Notes under the pieces: generated by a model
Databases searched by the model: none
Seen by the model: the letters and a program-made list of their open reading frames with translations, nothing else
What the model was told of the DNA's origin: nothing
Made by a program: the position numbers and the translations under genes
Shown here: positions 23,036 through 36,527 of the stretch, one piece after another
Numbering within the stretch: the stretch's first letter is position 1
How the letters are laid out: each line of letters begins with the position of its first letter
NCBI RefSeq assembly: GCF_029873635.1
Contig: NC_080421.1
Location: 39,909,120-39,973,119 of the forward strand
Origin: Malania oleifera
Lineage: Eukaryota; Streptophyta; Magnoliopsida; Santalales; Ximeniaceae
Direction of reading: 5' to 3'
Length of the DNA: 64,000 nt

Positions 23036-23783
23036 CTGATTGGGATCTATGACCTCTCAGACCCTCGAATTTTCCCTAATTTCCTTTGTTTGTCTTCTTT
23101 AACCTCTCTCCTTTTGATTTTTTGCAGGTGGAGCACATACAAAGTGAGGGGAGCTTTCGGGATTCCCAAGATGTGAAATTAAGATGAGTTTTCTCCCCCT
23201 TATTGTTTGTTTTCTTTTGGGCTTTGTATTCTGAGTTTGAATGTGGATCTTGTGTTCTTAGTTTTGGGATTATGTTCTAAGTTTGAATGTGGATCTGTGT
23301 TCTGAGTTGGGGTCACAGTTGGTGTGCCGAGTTGGGTAGGGTTCAGGGCGAGTTAACTCACTTGGAACCCGGTGGGTTGGACTTGGGATGACACAGGTGA
23401 GTCACATGGACTCAGGTTGGCTTTGGGTTTTGGGTGATTTTGTGGGCTGCAAGGGTGTTGGGTTATGGCCTTTTGCTAATAATTTGGTCCTTGGTTTATT
23501 TTGCAAATATGGGTCGTGAGCTATTTTTAAAAAGTGGGTCGGGTTTATTTTTAAAAAAGGGTGGCCCTGGCTTTATTAAGAACTAGGCTTTGTTTGTTTT
23601 GAAAACTTGGGATGGGTTTTATTTTAAGTACTTTGGGCTTCTGGGTTTTGAAAACTTGGGCTTTTGGGGTGGTTTTATGTTTGGGCTTGCAAGCTTGGGG
23701 TTCATTCACTATTCGGGAAACCAAGCTAGTTCAATGATTGGGCTACAAGATTGGATTTTGGTTTAGGGCTGCAGGTTTGGTGG

Positions 23784-26245
23784 TGTGACGCATCGATTTT
23801 ACATACCTTTTTTTTTTCCATATAAAACATAAATCATATAATCATATACTGGCCACGTCAACCTATGATACCACCATACATAACTCGACCTGAAAGTGGG
23901 TACCGGGTACACAATCATACACATATACACAAACCTATCAGCGGAAGTCATTTCATATATATACATACTACAGCGAATACACATACGAGAGTACCAACCA
24001 TCCACAAATACAAGTCTACCACAATACCTCTAGGGGAATCAAACCTCCCTATCTCAAAATACTCACCCTATCTACCCAAGGTATCTGCTTCCCTCTATCT
24101 CAGAGCTCTATCACAAGGCCTATCTCGGTTTCCTAAAATATTTAAATGATTGGCGAGACACATTTCAATAAGACGGAATAAATTATCAACAGTGTGTGGC
24201 TGTATGAGTTCCATTATATCATAACATATAAACATAGCTATGATAGTAACTTTTGAGAAAATATACCATTTCCACGTTTACAATCATATAGATATCCATC
24301 ACAAGCTTTCATAAGCTTTTAATTCATTTCCAAATCTGTTCATACACAACCCATGTTTACTTGTGAAGTTCCTTAGAATAGGGAAGCTTACCCGCTCATA
24401 CAAGCAGCTTCCCTCTGCCCTAATATCATTTGTATTCTTATCTGAATAACTCGAGTTTGGCAACAACTGATACTTATCAGGGCATTCACCTTACTCAGCA
24501 AGCCTTTAGGCGGAGTGTTCTACTTCGCTTTAATTATTTATATTATTTACTCACACTATTTCATTCATATTTTCATTTTCATTTTCATTTCATTTCATTC
24601 CATTACCATTTCCATTTCATTTCATTTCATTTCAGATATAGCTCATGACTGTCCTCGTAACCGATACATCCGTGTCTGTAACTTATGGCTACTTTGAGGA
24701 TATTTCTCTATGTCATGTTTCCCCCCATGAATAGGGTTATGTGGCTCGAAGGTAGGATCAAACTGTGGTTGGCCGACATGGTTAGATCAAAATATCATCT
24801 CATATATCCCATGTGTGTAATACGACTGACCGGCCTATAGCCCTGATTCAAATTCAGGGGGTACAACAACTCTACTAAATAGCTTAGTCTACTGTCACGC
24901 CGCACGCTCAACAAGTCTGTGTGGTTGCACTGTCTCCAATAGTAACGGTACCGTGCTCAATATCACAATGCATCTTTAGGGTTTTCATATCCATCCATCA
25001 GGGTTATCACTATCACATACCCGCATTCATTATGCGATATTGGCATTTCATCATTCACATTTCTGTACTCATATTTCAAAATTTCACTTTTCAATTCTCA
25101 CAATTCAATATTCATATTGCAGAATTAATGTTGCAATATTCACATTTCTCATATTCACATTTGTCATAACCATATTTCTCGTATTCACATTTCTCTTATT
25201 CATACTTCTCATATTCACATTTCTCATAACCATATTTCTCAAAATAACATATACATATCTCATTTCACGTTATTCAATATTTCTCAATACAACATTTCCA
25301 TATTTCACGTTTCATCATTTCTCAAAAGATATAAATATTTCAGTGCATTTCGCTTCCATCATTTGTCCACATTTCAAATCTCATATATCAATACACATTT
25401 CATAAACTCATATTTCTTAGGGTAAATCATTTAACCAAGTTTTAAACATTTCTGAATATAAATCATATGCCACACAAATTTCATTTGATATTTATATCAT
25501 AATAAATTTCACATAAAATATCATATTTCATTTTCTCATATTTCTCAACCCATAATTTCACAAAAGACTGCTATAAATTATTCCCCTTACTTGACTTACT
25601 GAGATTTTGCAAAAACACCCAATTTCTATACCCCTCGGCATTCGCAGCCCAAAAACCTGAAATTTACATTTACCCCAAATTATTCAACACAACTCCCAGA
25701 ATAATTTCCATTTAACACTTCCTAGGTTTCGTATACTCCAAATTAACTTAAAACCCCTAAAATACACCATTTAGCCTGATTATGGGATGGTGCCTCGAAA
25801 CCCCAAACTTAAAAATCCACTCTGCCTATGTTGCAGAGAATCTTCCTAGGAACCTCGTGGTGATTCCTCATTGTAGATTCGGGCTAAAATGAAGCTAGAA
25901 TCAAGAAGGGGAGGAAAGGGGTTCGTGGGTTTGCATGTGAGAGAGAGAGAAAGAGAGGGGGAGTGTTTGTTTTGATTTTTAGAATTTGACTTGCGGGATC
26001 TCCTTAATACGTCCACTACAGAGAAAATTGTCGCCGATTTTCTTTGAACCAAAGAAAACCGTTGCCGATTTTCTATTTAATCAACCCTATTTTTACTATT
26101 TACCCATTAACGCTCTGCAATAAAACCAAAACCGTCATCGGTTTTCTGTTCCCTCTAGAAAATCGTCACTGGTTTTCTTCCTTTTCTAGCCAAAAAACAC
26201 TTTTTCTCATTTTATTTTATTATTTTATTTTCCAGGGTATCTACA
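23784..26245 (-). repeat. 3' LTR of Tekay E
   Basis: About 2.46 kb, matching 41863-44320 throughout. It contains simple-sequence zones: TTTTCATTTTCATTTCATTTC (24560-24650 area) and repeats of CATATTTCTCATATTCAC (about 25130-25240), with fewer copies than in the partner LTR. Confidence 0.92.
26025..26180 (-). repeat. Four GAAAACCG...CGGTTTTC inverted repeats in the E LTR
   Basis: Imperfect 20-bp palindromes such as AAAACCGTCATCGGTTTT recur four times (GAAAATTGTCGCCGATTTTC, GAAAACCGTTGCCGATTTTC and others). The equivalent set is at 44140-44275 in the other LTR. They sit near the U3 start of the LTR in element orientation. Confidence 0.75.
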
Positions 26246-26499
26246 TTCTCCCCTCCTTATAAAATTTCGTCGTCGAAATTTGTCATTTATCACATTTCCA
26301 TTCTTAAAGAATAACACCACCATTTTATTAATTACCCTCACTTATGAAAGAGGAATACCGTGGTTACATAGGGATTCTGGGAGATTACAACCATTGAAAG
26401 AAAATTCTCCCCAAAACAATAAAAAACCAAAATACTACCTATACTATATTATACAAATCCAATTACATAACTTAATCCTAGTTCCCACTGAACAAATGT

Positions 26500-28282
26500 G
26501 GGTATCTCTAGTGCATCTGCTCCTCTAATTCCCAAGAAGCTTCCTCTACTACATGGTTGCGCCAAAAAACTTTTACCAGTGATATGTTTTTTGTACGTAA
26601 CTCCTACTCTTTCTGATCCAAAATCCGCACTGACATTTCCTCATAAGACAAAGCATCACTAAGTTCCAGTGCCTAATATCTGATCACATAGGAGGGATCT
26701 GGGTCATATTTTCTCAACATGGAAATGTGAAATACATCATGAATTCTAGATAAGACCGGTGGTAATGCCAACATGTAGGCAACTGGACCTACTTTTTCAA
26801 GAATCTCGAATGGTCCAATATACCTAGGGCTCAGCTTACCCTTCCTCCCAAATCTCATAACTCCTTTCAACAGTGCATGATCTCTAGTGTCAAACTCTAA
26901 CTTTTGTCGGTGAGTATCTACATAACTCTTCTGCCAACTTTGTATTGTTCTAATCATGTCTCTGATGAGTCTGACTTTATCCTAAGTCTGCTGTATCAGC
27001 TCTGACCCTAATATCTGTCTCTCCCCAATGTCATCCCAATAAATGGGGATCGGCATTTCCTGTCATATAATGCCTCAAATGGTGCCATCCCTAGTAGCTG
27101 TTATTATACACAAACTTGACTAATGGTATAAACTGTAACCAACTGACTCCAAAGTCCAGTAAACATGCACGAAGAATATCCTCCAATATCTGTATTGTTC
27201 TGTCCATCTGTCCATCAAACTGATGATGAAATGTTGTACTGAACGATAACTAAAACCCATGGCTCCTTACAAACTCCTCCAGAAACGGGACATTGGCACA
27301 CCATGCATTCTAACTTTCTCATGTATATACAAATCTGCCAATCTGTTTAAAGAATAATTAACTCTGATAGGCAAGAAATGGGCAGTCCTTATTAGCCGAT
27401 CTACAACTACCCAAATAGCGTCCTGATGATGAAGTGACAGCGGTAACTTAGTGACAAAATCCATCGCTATATACTCCCACTTCCACTCAGGAATATACAG
27501 CATATGCAATGACCCCGCCGGTCTCTAATGCTCAACTTTCACTTGTTGGCATGTCAAACATTGTGCTACAAACTCAATAATTTCTCTTTTCATTCGACTC
27601 CACCAAAAAGATTCCTGAAGATCCTTATACATTTTAGTGCTACCAAGATGTACTGTATACAGGGATCAGTGCACTTCCTCGAAAATCACTTTCTTAATCT
27701 CAGGGTTAACAGATACACACATCCTGGAACGAAACCTCAAGGATCCATCATCTGAGATACTGAAATCTACCTCCTAACCATCCTGTACTTTTTCTATAAG
27801 CTCTACTACCTTTGCATCACTCCTCTGAGCCGCTTTAATTATTTCCTGTAAAGTCGGCTACAACACCAAATTGGCAATAAATTCCTGATGATCGCCCTCT
27901 ACAAGTTCTATCCCAAGTCTCTCCAAATCCATCTAAACCAGATGCTGTATCGCCTCTGCAAATACTGACGCACCAACTGATTTTCGGCTCAAGGCATCGG
28001 CCACCACATTAGCCTTTGCCACCACATTAGCCTTTCCTGGGTGGTAATTGATGGTGCAGTTGTAGTATTTTATTAGCTCCAACCATCTCCTCTGCCTCAT
28101 GTTCAACTCTTTCTTCATAAAAAAAGTATTTTAAACTCTTATGACCAGTGAAAATTTCACACCTACCCTCATAAAGATAATGTCTCCAAATTTTTAGTGC
28201 ATAAACCACCGCTGCTAACTCCAGATCATGGGTAAGGTAATTCTTCTTATATTCTTTCAACTGTCGAGAGGCATACGTGATT
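26500..28282 (-). mobile_element. Tekay E: integrase C-terminus, integrase core, RNase H
   Basis: In element order from the right: RNase H with [20 protein letters not shown] and [10 protein letters not shown] (27950-28260), integrase with WKWEYIAMDFVTKLPLS and WVVVDRLIRTAHFLPI (27267-27509), and the C-terminal block GVMRFGRKGKLSPRYIGPFE with VFHISMLRKYDPDPS (26673-26957), which is diagnostic for Tekay/Del. Element F begins at 28288 within this pol gene. Confidence 0.9.
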
Positions 28283-28287
28283 ACTCT

Positions 28288-29995
28288 TGTAAGAACCCGA
28301 ACCGTGATATAGGGAATTAATTAATTAAAATAGGGGTAAATTGGTAATTAAGTAAGTTTTGTCGACGACGCCAGAGTTCGTCGATGGAGTCTTTGTAGTC
28401 CTCGGTAAAGAAATGCAGAGTCTCATCGATGAGAAGTGGCTGAGTCAAATGGTTATATATAGATATTTTCATTACTTCTCAGCTAAGAAAACTCAAATTC
28501 TCTCTCTATCTCTCTAGAAATTCAACCTACTCTCTATCTCTTTAGATTTTTTCACCGTATGTAGTGAAAATTGTAGATCTGACATTACCACAAGGATCAT
28601 CGAAGGATTCTCTATAATTTCTATGGATTGGATTTTCGTTTCAGGCATTCTTAGGTTTTGGCCCAAAATAGAGGTAAGGCTTGGTTTTTAGTTCTGATTC
28701 GGTAGTCTTGTAGGTAACAGAGTTGTGAGCGAGTTTTGTACTGTGGGTTGTAGATTTTGGAACTCGATTCACAGTTTAGGGGCCTTGGAGTTTGGGATTT
28801 GTCATTCAGGAAAAGGTAAGGAGATTCAGTTTATGTCAGATATTTTTGAAATTGGAATTTGTAGAATTGTGGTTCACGGTCCTCTTTGTGTGTTGGTTAC
28901 TCATTTAAGAAAATCTAATGGGTAAAACTGTGGGTTTTTCATGTAACAGTGTTTGGGAAAAAGGGGGTACTAGGCTGCAATCCTAGTTTTGTTGGAAAAC
29001 CTTTGGTATACTGTGTTATGTATTGTGTTAGGGATGGTCATGCCTTGACTTTATTAAACTGTATATGCTTGGAAAATCATTATTTATAGATTATCAAATG
29101 GGTGTGGTTTGTTTGGTTATATGAGCATGCATGGTTGTGTTTTGATGAAATTGCAATAGAAACTGGGTTCCAAGTTGTTCCAGGTACTGAAAGAGTGCCC
29201 GACTCTATATTCGAGGGCGTGTGTTTATCGCCTACCATGTTTGGCAAGAGTGTCCGGCTTTATATCCGAGGGCGTGAGCCTTACCGATTGATCACCAAAG
29301 GGTGTGGATCCACCAGTTTGTACTGGTACGATGTCATGGGAGCTTGGAGTTTGCCATGTGCCGAGGACACCGTGTATAGCAGGCCGGCTACGGGCAAACA
29401 TCGGGTATTGCGGGCTGGGGTTGGGCCGAAGGGTGTGACAACACTGGGTTACTTGATCATGTGTGTGTGCGTGTATGCACTATTTTGTCAAAGTACTAGA
29501 ATTGTGTTTAACTGTATATGTTTTGCTGTCATGATAACACTCAAATGCCACACACCGATATAACCTATATCTACCTTACTAAAAGGTGTCTCACCCCTGC
29601 TGTATGTACATATTTTTTTTTAGGTCCTTTGAGTAACCGGAACTAGCGTCCTGTTGTTGGGAGCATAGTGGTTGGTGTACTGCGAGAAGTACTTGGGTAA
29701 GTACTAGGACTGTATTGGGTGGTCTTTTGGTGGTTTTGGCTGACACCCAAGTTTGTGGTATTTTGTGGAGTTGATTCGTTTGTATAGACTCTGGTATGGT
29801 ACATAACATGTATAGAAAGACCGTTTTCCTTTGTGTATACTCTAGATGTGTATGTGAATGTGTATTGGGTGCCTAGGAATCTCACGGGGTCGGACCCTCA
29901 TACATTGTACTGTATTTTGATTTTGTATGATATGGGGACAAATTAGGTTACATTTTCACCTCCTAGGTCCCATTATCAGATTCAAGGCATGACAA
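28288..29995 (+). repeat. 5' LTR of Tekay F, PBS at 29999-30010
   Basis: 1,708 bp. A motif cluster GTCGACGACG / TTCGTCGATG / CTCATCGATGAG lies at about 28360-28435, then a TATA-like TTATATATAG at 28453-28462. A long open frame within it at 29102-29563 is LTR sequence repeated at 35724-36062 and is not a gene. Confidence 0.93.
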
Positions 29996-30319
29996 CTTGG
30001 TATTGGAGCTAACCAGGTTGCTAGGTCTTGCAGACTTGGTTAGGCATAGCTGTGTGTACATACCAGAGCATAAGAGGTTGGATGTGGGTAGAGTTGGTTG
30101 AGGGATGTTTTGTTGCTAAACTGAGACTCGTCGGTGGTGTTTTGTGTTTTTCCTAGAATGATGATTTTAGTAAAATCACGACAAACCACTGATGACTTTC
30201 ATGTTAGTATGATAGGACAGACCTGGACCTAAATGGTGATAATTAACATGATTAGGATTAGATAATTTTGTAAACTGTACATGTTGTAGGAGTCTTGATA
30301 GAATTCTGTTGTGTTTTCA

Positions 30320-33300
30320 GAATGGAGCCCAAGGATAATGACCTGGGAAGTAGCTCTAAGGAGACGACGAGTGATGAGTCTCCTACTATGCCTCGAGGAC
30401 TAACGAGACAGGTCCTATGGGAGATTGGGCAGAGTGTCAGGAGATGCAAATGTTCTCCTACATATGTGGGATGCACCATTGAGAGGTTCACATGCATGCA
30501 TCCTCCGACATTCTCAGGGGTACATGACCCGATAATAGTAGAGGACTAAGTCGAGAAGATTAAGAGGATCTTGGAGGTCCTACGTGACACAGATAGGTAG
30601 AGAGTTCTTTATGCTACCTTCGAGTTATTTGGGGAGGCAGGGCGATGGTGGACTGAAGTGAGTCTGCTGGAGAAACAGAGGGCTGGTCTTGTGAAGATGT
30701 CTTGGAGCCGTTTCAAGGAAGTGTTCTTCGATAGATACTTCCGGCTTCTGTACATGACACTAAGGCGAATGAGTTTTCTACGCTAACTCAGGGGAGTATG
30801 ACAGTGTAGGGGTATGCTGCTTGGTATATAGAGCTATCTCGGTTTGCGCTGCGTTTGATCTCGAACGAGTACAAGAAGACTCGGAGGTTCGAGAAAGGCC
30901 TGCAAAAGGACATCCGAAAATTATTGGGTATGCTTCAGATCCTTTAGTTTTCAGTTTTGGTGGATAAAGCCACTGTGATTGAGATTGGTATCTGAGAGGA
31001 TGAGGTGGATCAAGAGCCGAAGAAGAGGTCAGTACCTTCTAGTTTTCAGTCTGCATCTCGTCAACAATCGTGGAAGAAGAGGAACAAGGGCTCGGGTTAT
31101 CGATGGAATACCGAGCATCAAGGTTCTCAGATGAGTCAGGTGCGTGATCATTATACCAGGTGCCGCAGATGGCATAGCGGTGAGTGCCAACCGTTTAAGG
31201 ATAACTGCTACAATAGTGGTCAGTCAGGTCACATGGCTCGGGATTGTCACACACCTAAGAGGGGTACGCCTTCTTTGAGTCAGAATCGAGGGAGTAATCA
31301 GGTATCCCAGGGAACCCAACAGACGAACACAGCTCCAGCGAGGGTGTACTCGCTTACTCCAGCGGATGCTGAGCATGCGGGGAATATGGTGACAGGTACT
31401 ATGATGTTGCTTTTAAATAGAGCTGTGGTTTTATTTGATTTGGGTGTGACCCACTCCTTTATATCTGTTAATTTTGTGAAATTGTGTAAGGTGGAGACCC
31501 AAGTAATAGAAGAGGAATTGTCTGTAGCCATAACATCTTGGGGTATATCATTCTATAAGAGGATGTTGGAGGACTGCCCAGTGGTAATCCAAGGGAAGCT
31601 GCTACCATCAAACCTTGTAGTATACAACATGTTAGGGTTTGATGTTATATTGGGAATGGATTGGTTATTCTCTAGATATGCTGTGATCAACTGTCATAGG
31701 AAGATGGTAGTGTTCAGACCTCCTGGGGAGCAGGAGTACGAGTTTGCGGGATCTTGTGTGCGTTTGATGCCACAAATTCTATCAGCATTGCAAGCGAGGA
31801 GATTACTCTTGTACGGATGTCAAGGGTACTTGGCTTGTGTGAGGAAACCACCACGGGATGAGTTGAGGCTCGAGGATATTTGGGTAGTCAGCGAGTTCCC
31901 GGATGTGTTTCCAGATGACTTACCCGGTTTACCTCCGGATCGTGAGGTGGAGTTCGTGATAGAGTTGCTGCCTGGTAAGGTACCAATCTCTAAAGCTCCG
32001 TACCGGATGGCTCTAGTAGAACTTTGGAAGTTGAAGGTACAGTTACAGGAATTACTGGATAGGGGTTTTATTCGACCTAGTGTTTTCGCCTTGGGGAACT
32101 CTAGTATTGTTTGTGAAGAAGAAGGACGGGTCGATGTGTACTCATGGGTTGACGAATGCCTCGGTAGTGTTTATAGATCTTATGAACAGAGTTTTCCATG
32201 AGTACCTGGACCGGTTTGTGGTGGTGTTTATTGATGATATTTTGGTATACTCAAGGAGTATGGAAGAGCATGAGAACCATCTGAGGTTAGTATTACAGAT
32301 TATACGAAAGAAGAAGTTGTATGCTAAACTAAAGAAGTGTGAATTCTAGTTGAATCAGGTGGCATTCTTTGGCCATGTAGTAACTAGTGATGGTATATCA
32401 GTTGATCCTAATAAGATCAAAGTTGTGGTCGATTGGGTGAGGCCGAAGGGTGTGCAGGAGCTTCGGAGTTTTCTAGGACTGGCGGGTTATTATCGTCGGT
32501 TCGTGAAGGATTTTCTAAGTTGTCCAGGCCTCTAAATCGATCGACCAAGAAGGGGGTAAAGTTTGAATGGACCAGTAATTGCGAGATGTTTTCAGGAGTT
32601 GAAGCATTGGCTAGTTACTGCTCTAGTGTTAACCATTCCTTCTGGGGATGGCGGTTTTGTGATTTATAGTGAGGCATCTTTGAAAGGTTTGGGTTGCATG
32701 CTTACGTAGTAGGGTAAGGTAATAGCTTATGCTTCTTAGCAACTGAAGGATTATGAGAAGAATTACCCTATACATAATCTAGAGTTGGCTGTTGTTGTAT
32801 ATGCACTGAAAATCTAGCAACATTATTTGTATGGTATGCAATGCGCGATTTTCACTGATCAAAAAAGCCTCAGGTACTTTTTCATGCAGAAGGAGTTGAA
32901 TATGAGGCAGATACGGTGACTTGAGTTGATTAAGGACTACGAATGCACCATCAGTTATCACCCAGGAAAAGCTAATGTGGTAGCCGATGCGTTAAGTCGG
33001 AAGTTAGATCACATGGCACTATCTGCAGTTGTAGCTCAACATCACATCAGACAGGATCTAGAGAGCTCACGTATAGAGTTAGTGCATGGTGATCACCAGG
33101 CTTTCCTTGCTAGTTTGATGGTCCAACCGACTTTTTTTGAGCGTATAAAAGTTGTGCATGCTAGTGATACGGAGTTGACAGAGGTTTTGGAAAAGGTACA
33201 GCAGGGATTGGCTTCAGAGTTCAACATCTCTGAGGGAGGTATGTTGAGGTTTGAGACTAGGCTATGTGTTCTGAACAACAATGAGATTAGAAAAACGATT

Positions 33301-34556
33301 CTGGAGGAAGTGCATCACTCTTTGTATACAGTACATCCAAGTAGTACAAAGATGTATCAGGGCTTGCGCGAGACCTTCTAATGGAGTGGTATGAAGAGAC
33401 AGATTGCTCAGTTCGTAGAGCAGTGTCTAACGTGTCAGTAGGTGAAAAATGAACATCAGAAGCCAATAGGGCCGTTACAACCCTTAGCTATTCCAGTGTG
33501 GAAATGGGAGCATATTTTCATGGACTTTGTGACTGGATTGCTGCCAGCACTTCATGAGCAGAATGTTATTTGGGTGATCGTGGACAAGTTGACGAAATCT
33601 GCTCACTTCTTACTGATGAAGGTTAGCTAACCTTTGAGTAGGCTAGCAGACATGTATGTGCATGAGATAGTTAGAATGCACGGGGTACCGATGTCCGTTG
33701 TATCAGATCGATACTCGAGTTTACTTCTCGATTCTGGACAAGCTTGCAGGAAGCATTGGGGACGAAACTTACTTTTAGTACAGTGTTCCACCCCCAAACT
33801 GATGAATAGTCGGAGAGGACGATACAAATCTTGGAGGATATGTTGCGGGCTTATGTGTTAGATTTCGGTGGTAGCTGGATACAGTTTATACAACTAGTAG
33901 AATTCATTTATAACAACAGCTTCCAGGCTAGTATCAGGATGGCATCGTTCGAGGCTCTGTATGGTCCATGGTGTCGATCTCCTCTGTATTGGAGTGAGGT
34001 TGGTGAACGTTAGGTGTTAGCATCTGAACTTGTGCAACAGGCATCTGAGAAGATAGGTTTGATATGAGAAAGGATTAAATCAGCTCAGAGTCGGCAGAAA
34101 ATCTACTCAGATGTTTGGCGCTGTGAGTTGGAGTTCGAGGTGGGGGTAAGGTATTTTTGAGGATCGCTCTGATGAAAGGGGTGATGAGATTTGGGAAGAA
34201 AGGCAAGTTGAGCTTAAGGTACATCGGACCATTCGAGGTTCTTGAGCGAGTGGGTTCAGTAGCCTATAGGATTGTACTACCCCCAGCACTCTCGAGGGTC
34301 CACAATATGTTTCACGTATCCATGTTGAGGAGGTACGTGTTGGATCCTTCACATGTTATTAGCTACTAGAATGTGGAAATTGGGGATACTTTAGCGTATG
34401 AGGAGATACCTGTTCATATTCTGGACCATAAAGTTTAGAAGCTACGTACCAAAGACATATCTTTGGTGAAGGTATTGTGGCAGAATCACGGGGTTGAGGA
34501 AGCTTCTTAGGAATTGGAAGCAGAAATACGCCGAAAGTATCCACAGTTGTTCTGAG
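30320..34556 (+). mobile_element. Tekay F gag-pol region
   Basis: Gag starts near 30321 (MEPKDNDLGSSSKE). The zinc knuckle CYNSGQSGHMARDC is at about 31204-31250 (a Tyr replaces the usual aromatic context and CX2C spacing is changed). The protease region has LFDLGVTHSFIS where DTGA/DSGA is usual (about 31430-31465), followed by NMLGFDVILGMDWL. RT shows FPDDLPGLPPDREVEFVIEL and [14 protein letters not shown] (32220-32260), RNase [17 protein letters not shown] (about 32950-33000), integrase [16 protein letters not shown] and [14 protein letters not shown] (33490-33620). The C-terminal block MRFGKKGKLSLRYIGPFE (34180-34240) and a chromodomain with VKVLWQNHG (34470-34500) complete it. Broken, about ten interruptions. 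Confidence 0.92.
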
Positions 34557-34815
34557 TTATGTACATTACCCTACTTTGTATTGGAATAGGTGGTTGGTTT
34601 TGAGTGTGTGTATTTGTGAACTCCTGAGATGATTTATGTTTGTGACCATGGTATTCCTCTGCCATAAGTGAGGGTATGTATATGTTGTGACGGGGCTGCG
34701 TTATAGTAGTCGCCGATTTTCTTCCTAAAGTCGAGTGTATAATTGATTTCATGAATGAGTTTATGAATAAAAGATAGAAAATTTCAAGGACGAAATTTTT
34801 GTAAGGAGGGGAGGT

Positions 34816-36522
34816 TGTAAGAACCCAAACTGTGATATAGGGAATTAATTAATTAAGAGAGGGGTAAATTGGTAATTAAGCAAGCTTTGTCGATGAAGCT
34901 AGAGTTCATTGACGAAGTCTTTGTAGTTCTCGATGACGAAGTGTAGAGTCTCGTCAACAAGGAGTGTCCGGGTCAAAGGGTTATAAATAGATATTTTCAT
35001 TACTTATCAACTAAGAAAACTCAAATTCTCTCTCTATCTCTCTAGAAACTCAACCTACCCTCTATCTCTCTAGATTTATTCGTCGTATGTAGCGGGAATC
35101 GTAGATCTGACATTACCACAAGGATTAGGGAAGGATTCTCGACAAGTTCTACGGATTGGATTTTCGTTTCGGGCATTCTCGGGTTTTGGCCCAAAATAGA
35201 GGTAAGGCTCGATTTTCAATTATGATTCTGTAGTCTTGTAGGTAACAGAGTTGTGAGTGAGTTTTGTACTGTGGGTTGTAGGTTTTGGAAATCAGTTTGT
35301 GGTTTAGGGGCCTTGGAGTTCAGGATTTATCATTCGGGAAAAGGTAAGGGGATTCAGTTTATGTCAGTTATTTTTTAAATTGGACTCGGTAGAACTGTGG
35401 TTCATGGTCCTCTGTGTGTGTTGGTTACTCATTTAGGGAAATCTAACAGGTAAAACTGTGGGTTTTTCATGTAACAGTTTTTGAGAAAAAAGGGGGTATT
35501 GGGCTGCAATCCCTGGTTTTGTTGGAAAACATTTGGTATACTGTGTTATGTATTGTGTTAGGGATGGTCGTGCCTTGACTTTATTAAACTGTATACGCTT
35601 GGAAAATCATGATTTATAGATTACCAAATGGGTGTTGTTTGTTTGGTTATGTGAGCATGCATGGTTGTGTTTTGATGAAATGCAATAGGAACTGGGTTCC
35701 AAGTTGTTCCAGGTACTGAAAGAGTGTCCGACTCTATATCCGAGGGTGTGTGTTTATCGCCTACCATGTTTGGCAAGAGTTTCCAGCTCTATATCCAAGG
35801 GCGTGAGCCTTACCGGCTGATCACCGAAGGGTATGGATCCACCAGTTTGTACTGGTACGATGCCATGGGAGCCTGGGGTTCGCCATGTGTTCAGCACGCC
35901 GTGTATCGTAGGCCGGCTACAATCCGACGCCAAGTATTGCCTGTCGGGTTTGGGCCGAAGGGTGTGACAACACCGGGTTACTTGATCATGTGTGTGTGCG
36001 TGTATGCACTATTTTGTGAAAAATTGGAATTGCATTTAACTGTGTATGTTCTGCTGTCATGATAACACTCAAATGCCACACACCGATATAACATGTATCT
36101 GCCTTACTAAGAGATGTCTCACCCCTGTTGTACGTACATATTTTTTTTCAAGTCCTTCGAGGAACCGGAACTAGCGTCCTGTTGTTGGGAGCGTAGTGGT
36201 CGGTTTACTACGAGAAGTACTTGGGTAAGTACTAGGACTGTACTGGGTGGTCTTTTGGTGGTTTTGGCTGACACCCGAGTTTGTGGTATTTTATGGAGTT
36301 GACTCCTTTGTATAGACTCTGGTATGGTACGAAACATGTATAGAAAGACCGTTTTTCGCTGTGTATACTCTAGATGTGTATGTGAATGTGTATAGGGTGC
36401 CTAGGAATCCCACGGGGTCGGACCCTCATACATTGTACTGTATTTTGATTTTGTATGATACAGGGACATATTAGGTTACTTTTTCACCCCCTGGGTCCCA
36501 TTATCGGATTCGGGGCGTGACA
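34816..36522 (+). repeat. 3' LTR of Tekay F, PPT at 34803-34815
   Basis: 1,707-bp partner of 28288-29995. It follows AAGGAGGGGAGGT. TATA-like TTATAAATAG at 34981-34990. Confidence 0.93.
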
Positions 36523-36527
36523 ACTCT

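Larger units (their letters stand above)
21525..23783 (-). repeat. Ogre/Tat D LTR, inner part
   Basis: Begins TGTCGCAATG on the plus strand. Contains CCAGGGAAGCGAGGG, GGAGTTGCCACTAACC and GGTATTCGCATCCCC, typical of Ogre/Tat LTRs. It includes a (TA)n tract (22355-22399) and a pyrimidine-rich block (22700-23035). It stops at 23783 where E begins; together with 44321-45636 the LTR is about 3.57 kb. Confidence 0.75.
28288..36522 (+). mobile_element. Tekay-type Gypsy element F, complete ends, broken coding region
   Basis: 8,235 bp with LTRs 28288-29995 and 34816-36522 (TGTAAGAACCC...GTGACA or ATGACA). Identical 5-bp target duplications ACTCT flank it at 28283-28287 and 36523-36527. The primer-binding site is 29999-30010 (TGGTATTGGAGC) and the polypurine tract 34803-34815. 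Gag, CCHC, protease, RT, RNase H, integrase and a chromodomain are in order. It lies inside the pol gene of E in opposite orientation. LTRs differ by roughly 9% by eye. Coding is broken in roughly ten places. Confidence 0.95.

Noticed and set aside
25040-25405. Repetitive membrane-protein-like frame (IFTFLIFTFLI), also at 43133-43507
   Set aside because: It translates the CATATTTCTCATATTCAC tandem repeat of the E LTR; not a membrane protein.
29102-29563. 153-codon plus-strand frame (and its counterpart at 35724-36062)
   Set aside because: Both lie inside the LTRs of element F, are copies of each other and have no domain; they are chance frames.
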